This document shows positions 16,690-25,149 of a stretch of DNA of 64,000 nucleotides, one piece after another; within the stretch, counting starts at the first letter, position 1; each line of letters starts with the position of its first letter. A model generated the notes under the pieces. The model was given only the letters and a program-made list of their open reading frames with translations, was not told the origin of the DNA and did not search any database. The position numbers and the translations under genes are program-made. The stretch comes from Vibrio mangrovi (GTDB lineage: Bacteria > Pseudomonadota > Gammaproteobacteria > Enterobacterales > Vibrionaceae): the NCBI RefSeq assembly GCF_024346955.1, contig NZ_AP024883.1, positions 2,604,001-2,668,000 on the forward strand. Reading direction: 5' to 3'.

Positions 16690-16912
16690 ATGCGCAGAAT
16701 GATCTGAAAAACTGCGCACTTTACATCGGCCAAACTGCGCATTTTCAGGGAATCACAACTTGGTGGAAAATAAATAATGAAATTGTAACTGATTGATTTT
16801 AATTAGTTGTTGTGTTTGTTTGTTAACAAGGTGCGCAATTAAAACTGCGCACTTTCGAGAAAAACATCCCCCGAAATCGGGAAACCGCACACCGTTAAGA
16901 TAAACTGCGCAC
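16690..16912. repeat. AACTGCGCAC iterons
   Basis: AACTGCGCA occurs at 16710, 16733, 16843 and 16903, with an inverted copy GTGCGCAATT at 16831 and a partial TGCGCA at 16691. The stretch is non-coding and lies downstream, on the minus strand, of the immunity-like locus. In P4-type elements the origin of replication lies outside the operon and consists of short iterons, so this may be the origin or an operator cluster for the satellite's regulator. Confidence 0.65.
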
Positions 16913-17138
16913 AATTGAAGTTACTCGAAGAAAACTGCGACAGGAAGATGCATGGCTGGCCTGTTGAGGCATCCGTTTATTTCCGTGTAAATGTACAGAG
17001 TGTTCCCGAGAGTAAGTGTATTTGAAGAGACAAGAATCATCCGGTGGTGAAAAGCGCTGGACAGGCACTGGTTGAGGATACGAAACAGAGCCGCTACAAC
17101 ACAATACGGCTCTAAATTAATTCCCTAAGCCGTCATTG

Positions 17139-17309
17139 TCACTCTTGATGCATCAGCCTTGCTACCTCATTGGTCAACAGGTTATTGAGGTAAAGCAGAA
17201 CATCACGGAGCTCTTTCCGATCTGTATTGACATAAACATCCTGTAACTGGATCAGATATTCACGAGCTTTTTGTGTCAGTTCGAACTCATGAGGGATTTT
17301 TTCCTCCAT
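17139..17309 (-). CDS. 56-aa protein downstream of the immunity-like RNA
   Basis: The frame starts at ATG 17309 behind a strong AAGGAG (17315-17320) and encodes a charged, helical 56-aa protein (MEEKIPHEFELTQKAREYLI at the start). There is no signal or membrane segment. Position directly after a CI-RNA-like region corresponds to that of kil or other small early genes in phage P4, but I see no sequence resemblance that would settle it. The Shine-Dalgarno lies in a CCCAAGGA segment that can pair with TCCTTGGG in the upstream RNA, so its translation may be controlled by that RNA. Confidence 0.65.
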   Translation of the reverse strand: MEEKIPHEFELTQKAREYLIQLQDVYVNTDRKELRDVLLYLNNLLTNEVARLMHQE

Positions 17310-17314
17310 AAAAA

Positions 17315-17531
17315 CTCCTTGGGGGTAAGAGGATGAATCACCACACAGAGGTCCTAATCAATGGGTGGTGAGCTGGACGAGTTTAGGACAACCGCTCCCA
17401 AGGACGCGGCCTGACCGAAGTCAGCCTCAATCCAGCCCACCATAATTCAGGTGTGCTAAGACCGCACATAAAAATGCCAGCAGAAAGCTGGCGACAATGC
17501 GCCTTGGGGAAACGATGCGGGGTCCTAATCC
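17315..17531 (-). ncRNA. P4 immunity-like (CI RNA) region
   Basis: On the minus strand the transcript would contain GGATTAGGACC (17531-17521), CCCAAGG (17508-17502), a GCCAGC/GCTGGC hairpin, a CTGAC-TTCG-GTCAG tetraloop hairpin near 17420, then TCCTTGGG (17404-17397) and GTCCTAA (about 17389-17383), and again TGATTAGGACC (17360-17350) and CCCAAGGA on the Shine-Dalgarno (17323-17316). Two outer copies of each word thus flank one central complementary word. This is the layout of seqA-seqB-seqC in the P4 immunity region, where a small RNA causes early termination. Sequence homology to P4 itself is not claimed. Confidence 0.6.
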
Positions 17532-17616
17532 CGGCACTGGATTTTGCCAGTACATCGGTAGGGTAATCCTGATGTTTGGGGGTGTCAACGGGAAAAAATG
17601 GAAGAACTTTCAGACG
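17383..17616 (-). pseudogene. Ash-family-like reading frame without a usual start codon
   Basis: An open frame of 77 codons ends with FMCGLSTPELWWAGLRLTSV and RPRPWERLS, and has AKSSAGIRTPHRFPK before it. These segments resemble the TPELWWAGLR core of Ash/Icd-like proteins annotated in P4-like prophages. There is no ATG, GTG or TTG before the Met at about residue 48, so the frame may be a remnant or may start at a rare codon. It overlaps the immunity-like RNA; what is conserved may be the DNA or RNA rather than the peptide. Confidence 0.55.
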
Positions 17617-17712
17617 TCATCATCTTAACCGTTCATTACCTGATCCATCTTTTTTCTATTTCCTGTAGGATATGCACCTTATTTACAACCAGCCCAACAG
17701 AATAATATTAAT

Positions 17713-20328
17713 ATGAGTTACAACGTCGTTCGATTAACCGATCTGATGGCTTATGAATTTGGTCAGGTCGAAGGAGATTTCGATTCCCTCAGAGAATCCG
17801 ATTTAAAAACAGCGCTTCCCACCGGAATGAGTTTCAGACAATTGCAGGCCGAGTTAAAAAAAGGGGAGCTGGTTTTACTGCACGATACACCATCAGAGCC
17901 GCTGATGATTCAGGCTCAGGATGAAATGAACCACCAGAGCTGGCAAATCAATCCACTCGTGGCCGATCAACTGGAGACGCTGGCACAAAACGCCTATAGA
18001 GCAAGAGTAGCACTGTCAGAAAAAGGTGCCGGAAGTCATGCTGCCGGAGGAAGTTCCGGTACTGGCTATTCAGGGAGTCTGCATCCGGCTCTGCCGATGC
18101 CGCCTTATGTTCCGGAGCCAACCATCCCGGATAATGCCGATCAGGTTCCTGCCTCGAAATATGAATATATGCTGGAAATCGCCTGCTCAGATGAATCCCG
18201 CCTGTCGATGCTACGCTATGGTTTTGTACTACAAGGTAAGAAGGCGGAAGTGAAGACCGGGCCACAGCAGAAAAACCGGACGGAACACGGCACCCGCTAT
18301 GTATACCGCGCAGCATATAACGAACAGAAAAGGCTCTATGCCTTCAGTGACAGCGCCCCGCTTGGTGTCAGTCTGCCCGAGCCTGTACGGGTAAAACCCA
18401 TTGGTTCAGTGATGGTCCGTGATGCCTATATTCCTATCCAGCCAGTGGTGCAGGTCGGCGGACGCCTTGGCTTTCCGGCATCCGGGTATCTGTATCATTT
18501 CCGGGATAACAAATTGGTTCAGGAATACTTTCTGCCTGAAGATGGTGAAGGTCTGTTTTATGCCACGCTTTCCCGCGAAGGAGTGTTGAATACAGCAAGA
18601 GGCTGTCCGTGTAGTCATCGGGCCTTACTGGTGTTCTGGAAAATAAATGGTGTGGAGATAAACAATCAGTCACTGGTCTATCTGAAGCAGCCCATCACCT
18701 TGGAGCAACTGAATCATCTGGATGACACCATTGCACAACATGGGATTCATCTGGATATCAGTGCCCTGCTGGATGCAACCCGTCAACCGGTCATGAGCCG
18801 GAAGTCGGCAGAACAGAAACAAGAGCAGCCCGATGAGCCGACCACCCACACGGTGCAGCGTGCTCCGGGGAGTGACAAGCGGGAATCATGGCCGGAAATC
18901 GCCCAGCAATACGGACTCAGTGCCAAAGAATTGCTGAATCTGAATCCTGCTTATCACGCAGACCCGATGACATTGAAAATCGGGGATGTGCTGAATATCA
19001 GAGCGGAGCAGGAAAGCGCAGTCGTGCCGGAAAGAATCAGTGCGATGCCTCCTCAATCCCCGCAGGATTATAATCAACCGCTCAATAGCTGGTATCGGTA
19101 TCAGGATAAATATCTTACCGGCACCCAGGTGATCTCCATTCAGGATGAAAGTCTGATCACGGCAGATATTCCGCTGGTGCGCATTACCGATGAACCTGTT
19201 GCCTTTGATCTGGGTTTTTCTATAGTTGAAAAGCGTCAGTCTCAGGCCAGTTTGTGGAACGATTTACTTGCGGATGAAACCGCCCCGGAAGTGCGCTCGA
19301 TGCTGCAACAACTGAACGGTCATCTGAATGACCCGGTTCGCCCCGGAGAACTGGTGATACTCGCCAGTCAGGCGCCGCAATCAGACCAAGAGCAACAAAA
19401 ACTCAATGTATTACAGGAAGAGGCGAAAATTGCCAGCGAAGCGATTGGTGAATTATCGGATGAACAGGCCGAACTGAATCACCGTTACTTTGAAACACTG
19501 GACTGCAAAGTCTGTGAAGCATTCGAACAGGGCGCACCGAGTGACGCCTTTGCATGGAGCAGTGCCGCAACGGGAACGTTGGCTCCGGCGATGCAGAAAC
19601 ATCTGGAAAACGTGGCTGCAACCCTGCAAAAGCTGGATGGTTTATATATTCGTTTCTTGGGCAAACATATCGGTCGGGAAGCATTTATTCAACAACGTCA
19701 GGCATTAACCGGTCTGCTCGATTCACAACTGGATAAACTCACCCAGAAAACGCTGAGCCTTCCCGTCAATACCGGATTGAAAGAGAAACTTGGCATTCAT
19801 TCAACCAAATCACTCATTCACCATGCGGATGAAATTCTGGAAGGCGGACGAGTACCGGAGCTTGGCAGACATCTCGCAAATACATCAAAGTGGGTGAAAT
19901 ACGCAGAAAACGCAGGCAAAGTGTCCATCGGCTTGAGTATTGCCAGTGCCACCTATTCAGTCACTCAGCAATGCGAAGCCGGTGGATTGAGTGATTGTGC
20001 AAGGGCAACTACTGTTGAAACCGGTGGTGTAATTGGTGGCTGGGCTGGTGGTTATATCGGAGCAATCGTCGGAGGAACGATTGTTACCGTATTAAGTATT
20101 TCTTCCGCTCCTGCTATTTTATTGGTTGTTGGTAGTTCAGCATTAGGAGCTGGTATATACGGTGCCGGTGAAGGGAAAATAATCTTTAATGAGCTTTACG
20201 ATTTAATTGGACTTAATGAGTTATTTGATAGTATTGAAGAGAAAGTAGAGTCTCGTATACCTCAAGAAGTTGAAGAATATATCAATAAAAACAGGTTTAA
20301 CAATTTCAAAATTTCCAATGATTTATAG
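17713..20328 (+). CDS. LysM/MIX-like membrane-active effector (T6SS candidate)
   Basis: The 871-aa protein has no signal peptide. At about 257-274 it has SGYLYHFRDNKLVQEYFL, close to the MIX marker of type VI effectors (GhhYhhh then LWRE), a LysM domain at about 377-427, a helical region at about 560-700, and a C-terminal segment at about 765-825 with glycine-rich hydrophobic stretches (GGVIGGWAGGYIGAIVGG, then SAPAILLVVGSSALGAGIYG) like pore-forming toxins. In Vibrio, MIX effectors of the Tme type have such membrane ends. Two small membrane proteins follow at once, as immunity genes do. No vgrG or T6SS gene is near, so it would be an orphan effector. Confidence 0.72.
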   Translation: MSYNVVRLTDLMAYEFGQVEGDFDSLRESDLKTALPTGMSFRQLQAELKKGELVLLHDTPSEPLMIQAQDEMNHQSWQINPLVADQLETLAQNAYRARVALSEKGAGSHAAGGSSGTGYSGSLHPALPMPPYVPEPTIPDNADQVPASKYEYMLEIACSDESRLSMLRYGFVLQGKKAEVKTGPQQKNRTEHGTRYVYRAAYNEQKRLYAFSDSAPLGVSLPEPVRVKPIGSVMVRDAYIPIQPVVQVGGRLGFPASGYLYHFRDNKLVQEYFLPEDGEGLFYATLSREGVLNTARGCPCSHRALLVFWKINGVEINNQSLVYLKQPITLEQLNHLDDTIAQHGIHLDISALLDATRQPVMSRKSAEQKQEQPDEPTTHTVQRAPGSDKRESWPEIAQQYGLSAKELLNLNPAYHADPMTLKIGDVLNIRAEQESAVVPERISAMPPQSPQDYNQPLNSWYRYQDKYLTGTQVISIQDESLITADIPLVRITDEPVAFDLGFSIVEKRQSQASLWNDLLADETAPEVRSMLQQLNGHLNDPVRPGELVILASQAPQSDQEQQKLNVLQEEAKIASEAIGELSDEQAELNHRYFETLDCKVCEAFEQGAPSDAFAWSSAATGTLAPAMQKHLENVAATLQKLDGLYIRFLGKHIGREAFIQQRQALTGLLDSQLDKLTQKTLSLPVNTGLKEKLGIHSTKSLIHHADEILEGGRVPELGRHLANTSKWVKYAENAGKVSIGLSIASATYSVTQQCEAGGLSDCARATTVETGGVIGGWAGGYIGAIVGGTIVTVLSISSAPAILLVVGSSALGAGIYGAGEGKIIFNELYDLIGLNELFDSIEEKVESRIPQEVEEYINKNRFNNFKISNDL

Positions 20329-20346
20329 GTAGTGGTGATACATTTT

Positions 20347-20691
20347 ATGTATGAAATTATTTTAAGATATATAGCGATTTTTGGGCTTGTCTGGGGAATT
20401 GTATTTTTCGTCTGTATGATGCGTTACAGTTTCGGAGATAGGGAGCGTATTTACCAGTTAATTCGTAAGCTAGCAAAAGATCCACAATGGTATTTCAATA
20501 AAGATAGTGTCATGTTTGTTTTGATTTCAGGCATGAGTGCTGGAGGTGTCTTTGCCATATATTCTATTCTCTATCCTTTTATCGTTCATCGTTCCATCAA
20601 GCGTGGTTATAAGGTGGATGTGATGATGTGCCTGCACTGGCTATGGTGGCTCACTATTATTTTCGTGCGGATCCGTGCCAGTTATGCATGA
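20347..20691 (+). CDS. Membrane immunity protein candidate 1
   Basis: From ATG 20347 the protein has 114 aa and three hydrophobic segments. It shares LRY...GLVW, RYSFGDR, RKLAKDPQWY, VHRSIKRGYKVDVMM and LHWLWW with the next gene, so the two are paralogs. A GTG 15 bases earlier is possible but the chosen start aligns with the paralog. It begins 18 bases after the effector stop. Membrane immunity proteins protect the producer's inner membrane from pore-forming effectors; that role is inferred. Confidence 0.65.
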   Translation: MYEIILRYIAIFGLVWGIVFFVCMMRYSFGDRERIYQLIRKLAKDPQWYFNKDSVMFVLISGMSAGGVFAIYSILYPFIVHRSIKRGYKVDVMMCLHWLWWLTIIFVRIRASYA

Positions 20692-21019
20692 AGTTCTTTT
20701 GCGTTGTGTCGGCCTCTATGGAATGGTATGGATGATAGTCATATTTATCTGTAGCTTACGCTATGGCTTCGGTGATAGAAAATACATTCAGATTTTAGTC
20801 CGACAGTTAGCAAAGAATCCTAACTGGTATTTGGAAGATAGAGGAAGCATTATAATCTCGGGAATAAGTGCTGCGGGGATATTTTTCATATACACGATAA
20901 CTTACCCGCTTATTGTCCACCGTTCCGTAAAGCGTGGCTTTAAAGTGGATATTATGATGTGGTTACATTGGCTATGGTGGGTATGCATCATTGTCCCGTG
21001 GTCTCAGATAATGCAGTAG
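20684..21019 (+). CDS. Membrane immunity protein candidate 2 (paralog)
   Basis: The 111-aa protein overlaps the previous gene by 8 bases (ATGCATGA). It has the same topology and shares LRYGFGDRK, VRQLAKNPNWYL, YPLIVHRSVKRGFKVDIMM and LHWLWW with it. The duplicates have diverged most at the start and in the central loop. This is a common pattern where immunity genes follow changing toxins. A hairpin follows at 21056. Confidence 0.65.
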   Translation: MHEVLLRCVGLYGMVWMIVIFICSLRYGFGDRKYIQILVRQLAKNPNWYLEDRGSIIISGISAAGIFFIYTITYPLIVHRSVKRGFKVDIMMWLHWLWWVCIIVPWSQIMQ

Positions 21020-21055
21020 CTAGCAGAACTTTCAGCTTGTTTGTATGTTATTAAA

Positions 21056-21094
21056 ATTCCCATGGTGCTAAACTCCCCAATGCACCATGGGAAT
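21056..21094. terminator. Long hairpin after the effector operon
   Basis: ATTCCCATGGTGC pairs perfectly with GCACCATGGGAAT around a 13-nt loop. A T-run is lacking, so it may be a weak terminator or an RNA-stabilising end between convergent operons. Confidence 0.55.
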
Positions 21095-21174
21095 GTGCAT
21101 TGTTTACTCACTTGTCCAGTTTTTTTATTGGCCTCCACCGATCAGCCTAACGAGTGTCCGGTTTCAGTTGACCT

Positions 21175-22128
21175 CTATAACCCACTACTAATTGAAGTCA
21201 TCACAAACTCGCCATTGGCCTTTACATTATGCGGCTTATTTCGCTTATATTCTGAGTAAATACAACTGACTCCTTGAAAATTTAGTCCCGCGATTATTGA
21301 AGCTAGCAGATGTGGTTTTGGTCCAAATTGCACTATTGAAACGTTATACTTGTCCACGATAGGTCGAATAAGTTGGCATAGGTTCTCAAACGTTTGAGCT
21401 ACGCTAAAAATAGGTGATCCAACTAATTTTTCACCATTATTCAACTGATGTTGTATAAATTGCCCATTTATCGTTCTTGCTGTTTCCTCATAATCAGGTA
21501 GAGAGCCAGGTGAAGATATCATACCATATGCGATATCAGGTTCTAAAAGGTTATAGAAACTAAGAGGTCCAATTCGATCGAAACCTAACATAAATATGCT
21601 AGCCTTCTTTTTTTTAGTAATTGATGATCCTTGACATCCAGGCAAAACTTTTACTTCACCAAGTTCAAAATCTAAAAAACCACTATTTAAAGGATACTCT
21701 GCACATGAGTAAACCATTGTAATTTCAATAGGTTTTTTAAAATAATTCAGAAGATAATTAAGAATTGCTGAGTACCAGTTTCGAGACATTGAAGAGTAAT
21801 CAATAAATATTTTGTATACACCATCTATATTTTCAAGCCTTTCCATTGTTTGTATCAAGCTTTGGTAAGCCAGTTTAATCTCACAATGTTTTAGTGATAC
21901 AAAGTTTGTATACCCCATACTTTTGAATAATGATTGGTTTGTTCTATGAACATCATTCTGAGCACTTTCCTCATATGATAGGACTAGTGTATGACCTATA
22001 TTTTGACGTTCTAATAGGCCTGCCAAATGAATACATCTCGGCTCATACCCAACGGAGAAAATACCCAAATCGAATTGAGTCTGCATAATTTCTGAACGGG
22101 GTAAATCTTTGATTCTAACATTCTTCAT
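21175..22128 (-). CDS. Uncharacterised protein, third gene of the ATPase/phosphoesterase unit
   Basis: The 317-aa protein (ATG 22128; a TTG at 22152 is possible) has no signal or membrane segment and no family I can name. It begins with a Rossmann-like region containing FDLGIFSVGYEPRCIHLAGL and, near 105-120, KIFIDYSSMSRNWYSAILN. The second half has FQHxL and SPIFSVAQTFENLCQLI. The gene overlaps the end of the upstream ATPase gene by 14 bases, so they are co-translated. It could be the effector or sensor of a three-gene defence system. AT-rich. Confidence 0.6.
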   Translation of the reverse strand: MKNVRIKDLPRSEIMQTQFDLGIFSVGYEPRCIHLAGLLERQNIGHTLVLSYEESAQNDVHRTNQSLFKSMGYTNFVSLKHCEIKLAYQSLIQTMERLENIDGVYKIFIDYSSMSRNWYSAILNYLLNYFKKPIEITMVYSCAEYPLNSGFLDFELGEVKVLPGCQGSSITKKKKASIFMLGFDRIGPLSFYNLLEPDIAYGMISSPGSLPDYEETARTINGQFIQHQLNNGEKLVGSPIFSVAQTFENLCQLIRPIVDKYNVSIVQFGPKPHLLASIIAGLNFQGVSCIYSEYKRNKPHNVKANGEFVMTSISSGL

Positions 22129-23917
22129 TTTCAAATAACTCCATCTGTTCAATTACTTTTGAGCTATTCATTACTGTTGAAATACTAACCCCACGTCCGA
22201 CTCTCGGAAAGAGATTAAAGTGGGGAGCTAAACAATTAGCCAGACTAAAAACACCTTCTTTAACTGGGAATAGACTTCGTTCATTACTATCTTTCTTGAC
22301 TACAGGATATAGCAAACCTAAGTCAACAGCTGATTTTATTGCTGCCCAGACACGATCATCTACAGAGTGTTGAATACTTATTGCTTGCGGCAGATCTGAC
22401 CCAAGTTTTTCCTCTAAAGTTTTGACTTTGAAATAGGATCCAATAGCTTTAATTAGTTCAAATGAACTCTTTCCTCCTTTTTCAAACTTAATTACCTCTA
22501 GTTCACTATGAGAAAAGCTTTTTATACGTTTACTCTGTACTGTAGCAGGAAGAATTGAGCTAAGCTCTCCACTAGAGCTATTTAACAAGTGGTTAAACAA
22601 GCGAAAGAGACGACGAGGATTACCATCAGAACAACGTGCAATGATCGCAACACCACTATATAACGAGGAGTTTGAACTGCCTATACGGTTATGATATTCA
22701 TCTCTTAGAAGTAGAATACCTCTATTTTTCCTGCCTATTTCATCATCAAATCTTTTCTTGTTCTCTTTGTATAATTTCTTTGCTCTAGCATTAGTAGCTT
22801 TATTACAATGGTTATCAATGAGTACCAATAGGTCATCATCTGTTATTAACTCATTAGTATCCTGAGTTAACCTAGAATGCCCAACTAAACCTTCGAGAGT
22901 TTTCACATTATCGTTGTCGAACTGACGTAAGCGATTAATGAACAATTTAGTTGCAAATTCTTGTATTGTTTTGTCAGAAGTTTTTTGGTTCTTATTTATT
23001 GTACCTAACTTATCAATATATACATATTCTAAGTCATGTCCTACATTAACATTAGCTTCGACTGTAGTGGACAATGTGTGATGTCTATAAGGCATAGTGG
23101 TTATCTTAAAGAAAATATCATTCGCCGATCTCATATGAGTGTTTAAGATCTGGTGATGTTCTTTAGATAAAAATTCAGCTTCATCGAGACAAAGAATCCA
23201 TTTACAGGAAGTAGGAATGTCTAACACTCTAGATATCTGTTTGGTAGCAATAGTAAAAGGGGAAAATAAGTTACCATGAAAAGCTAATCCTAAAGACTTT
23301 TCTTCATTTGTAAGCTCTAGTCCCATAGACTCTTTATTAAACATTAGGTTTTTTTCATATTCTAATGTTTCTAGCTCTCTGCTTAGTTCTGGAAAGTTAT
23401 TAATAGAACGTGGCAATATCCACATTCTGGATAAGCTTTTACATATACTACGTTGTATTAGAGCCCCCTTAACCTCATTTTCTACATAAGCCTCGATACA
23501 ACTTTTAGCAGTATCAATCAATCGAGCACAAGTTGCTAAGTTCAAACTCCAAATAAAGTACTTATCTTTAGCATTTTCATAATTTTCAAGTGAATTAACC
23601 CATTCTACTTTTAAAGGTATATATGTTGCTATTAGACTTTTTTCTTGGATTATTCTATTGGCTTCTTCAATATTTTCACTTTCTTTCTTATCTGCTTTAT
23701 CAATATTTTTTTTTGCAAGTTTCCGTAAATTTTGATGAGATAGCATTTTCACCAAAGCTGTTTTACCTGACCCCCTTGACCCAAGAACAATTTGATTTTT
23801 AGTAGAGCATAAAATTTCAGAAAAAGAATCAGTCCAGATAAACTCATTAACAAGCTGATTTGATGTAAAATCTCGAGCATTTGAAGCCTCAAATACATTC
23901 TTTAAGTTAGTAGTCAT
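22115..23917 (-). CDS. ORC/CDC6-like P-loop ATPase (STAND-type)
   Basis: The 600-aa protein begins with FEASNARDFTSNQLVNEFIW and SFSEIL, then Walker A VLGSRGSGKTALVKML (about 44-59), a long helical insert, and Walker B WILCLDEAEFLS (about 240-251), with sensor-like KITTMPYRHHTL after it and SDGNPRRLFRLFNHLL near 435. This layout fits ORC/CDC6-like ATPases that act as switch components in antiphage systems. The C-terminal 130 residues look like winged-helix domains (DRVWAAIKSAVDLGLLYPV). It overlaps the phosphoesterase gene by 4 bases (ATGA) and the downstream gene by 14. Confidence 0.65.
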   Translation of the reverse strand: MTTNLKNVFEASNARDFTSNQLVNEFIWTDSFSEILCSTKNQIVLGSRGSGKTALVKMLSHQNLRKLAKKNIDKADKKESENIEEANRIIQEKSLIATYIPLKVEWVNSLENYENAKDKYFIWSLNLATCARLIDTAKSCIEAYVENEVKGALIQRSICKSLSRMWILPRSINNFPELSRELETLEYEKNLMFNKESMGLELTNEEKSLGLAFHGNLFSPFTIATKQISRVLDIPTSCKWILCLDEAEFLSKEHHQILNTHMRSANDIFFKITTMPYRHHTLSTTVEANVNVGHDLEYVYIDKLGTINKNQKTSDKTIQEFATKLFINRLRQFDNDNVKTLEGLVGHSRLTQDTNELITDDDLLVLIDNHCNKATNARAKKLYKENKKRFDDEIGRKNRGILLLRDEYHNRIGSSNSSLYSGVAIIARCSDGNPRRLFRLFNHLLNSSSGELSSILPATVQSKRIKSFSHSELEVIKFEKGGKSSFELIKAIGSYFKVKTLEEKLGSDLPQAISIQHSVDDRVWAAIKSAVDLGLLYPVVKKDSNERSLFPVKEGVFSLANCLAPHFNLFPRVGRGVSISTVMNSSKVIEQMELFENEEC

Positions 23918-25149
23918 ACGGAAGAGTCCTCTTGAACAACTAAGAAGTCATTATTTCTCATGGGTAAATACTCCCAACCTTCTTCTTCACATAGTTCGGT
24001 AATCACAATTTCTCGTAGACCTAGGTTGCAATACTTTAGCTCTGGCTTTTTATTTAGAAGTGTTTGCCACCTAAATACATTAGTAGTTTCTATTTGTGTC
24101 TCTATGTCGTGTTTTAGCTCTTTTTTTAGAACTTTTCGGTTACGAATATCGCCAAAGAACTCTTCGTGGCTAATGTAGTCTCGCTCTTTGTTAGCAGATA
24201 TCCACTTATTGTTGTCAAAATATGCCCAAGTGGTTACTTTACCCAAAATATTATCATTTTTATCGCACTTACCTTCCACTTCGATAATATGGAAAAAGTT
24301 CGCCACACCATTGTGGTAATCTTTCAAAGACGCGCTAAAGCTACCTGCGGATAGAGCAACAACAGGATAGTTGAGGGCATCGGAGTGAATGTCAAATCTC
24401 GGAATGTGTTTATGTCCATGAACAATAACGTCAAATTCATTTGTAGTTGCAAAGCGAAGGAACGCATCAGCATTTTGCATGATACTGAAATCACTATCTT
24501 GGAAAGTGCGATCTGTGTAATTTTTAGGATGGTGATGAGTTAGTAGTACCTTTACTTTATTCTTAGTATCGAGTTTATCGAGCTCTCCATTGATTTTGTT
24601 TAAATCATTAGGTTCTATGGAGCCATGATGAACATCTGATGTCGTACCATCTCTCACTGACGAGTTTATACCCACAATCACAATCTCTTCACTGTTCCAA
24701 ATCGAACCATAGGGAGAGCTATACATATCTTGAAAGACAGCATTGCCTAGTAGGTTGGCAAAAAACTTGTTCTGTTCTAAGTTGGTATATTTTTTCTTGA
24801 TTGTGAGCTCTGTGGGCTCATTATTTTCAATCGATGATTTCTCATCATTCCAGTTACTATCATGGTTACCAGGAATGAAATAAATGCATTCTTTTCCTAC
24901 TTGTAGCAGGTCAGCGATGGCTTCGATGTTCTTGGCTGCTAGCTCGAACTCATTATAAGCAGCTGTTTGGGTGATATCTCCAGCTATCAGTATATGGGTC
25001 ACGTCTATACTTTCTTTCTTGATCAATTCAGAAAAATCCTTAAAAAAGTCAGGCGTATTTCTGCATGCCATATCATCTGGTGAAGTCGAGAAATCTTGCG
25101 CTCGAGCTTTGGAACCCACATGTAAATCACTTAGGATTAGGAGCTTCAT
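23914..25149 (-). CDS. Calcineurin-like metallophosphoesterase
   Basis: The 411-aa protein has the complete metal-binding motif set: SDLHVGS (8-14), IAGDIT, IPGNHDSNW, LLTHHHPKNY and VIVHGHKHIPRF. The N-terminal 300 residues are the phosphoesterase domain; the remaining 110 have no family I can name. Such enzymes cleave nucleic acids or nucleotide messengers. As the first gene of a tight operon with an ORC-like ATPase and an unknown protein, it is the likely toxic or signal-degrading component. The AT-rich base use matches the two partner genes. Confidence 0.8.
   Translation of the reverse strand: MKLLILSDLHVGSKARAQDFSTSPDDMACRNTPDFFKDFSELIKKESIDVTHILIAGDITQTAAYNEFELAAKNIEAIADLLQVGKECIYFIPGNHDSNWNDEKSSIENNEPTELTIKKKYTNLEQNKFFANLLGNAVFQDMYSSPYGSIWNSEEIVIVGINSSVRDGTTSDVHHGSIEPNDLNKINGELDKLDTKNKVKVLLTHHHPKNYTDRTFQDSDFSIMQNADAFLRFATTNEFDVIVHGHKHIPRFDIHSDALNYPVVALSAGSFSASLKDYHNGVANFFHIIEVEGKCDKNDNILGKVTTWAYFDNNKWISANKERDYISHEEFFGDIRNRKVLKKELKHDIETQIETTNVFRWQTLLNKKPELKYCNLGLREIVITELCEEEGWEYLPMRNNDFLVVQEDSSV

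Noticed and set aside
16690..16912. CRISPR array at the TGCGCA repeats
   Set aside because: Repeat units are only about 10 bases with irregular spacing and mixed orientation; no cas genes are present.
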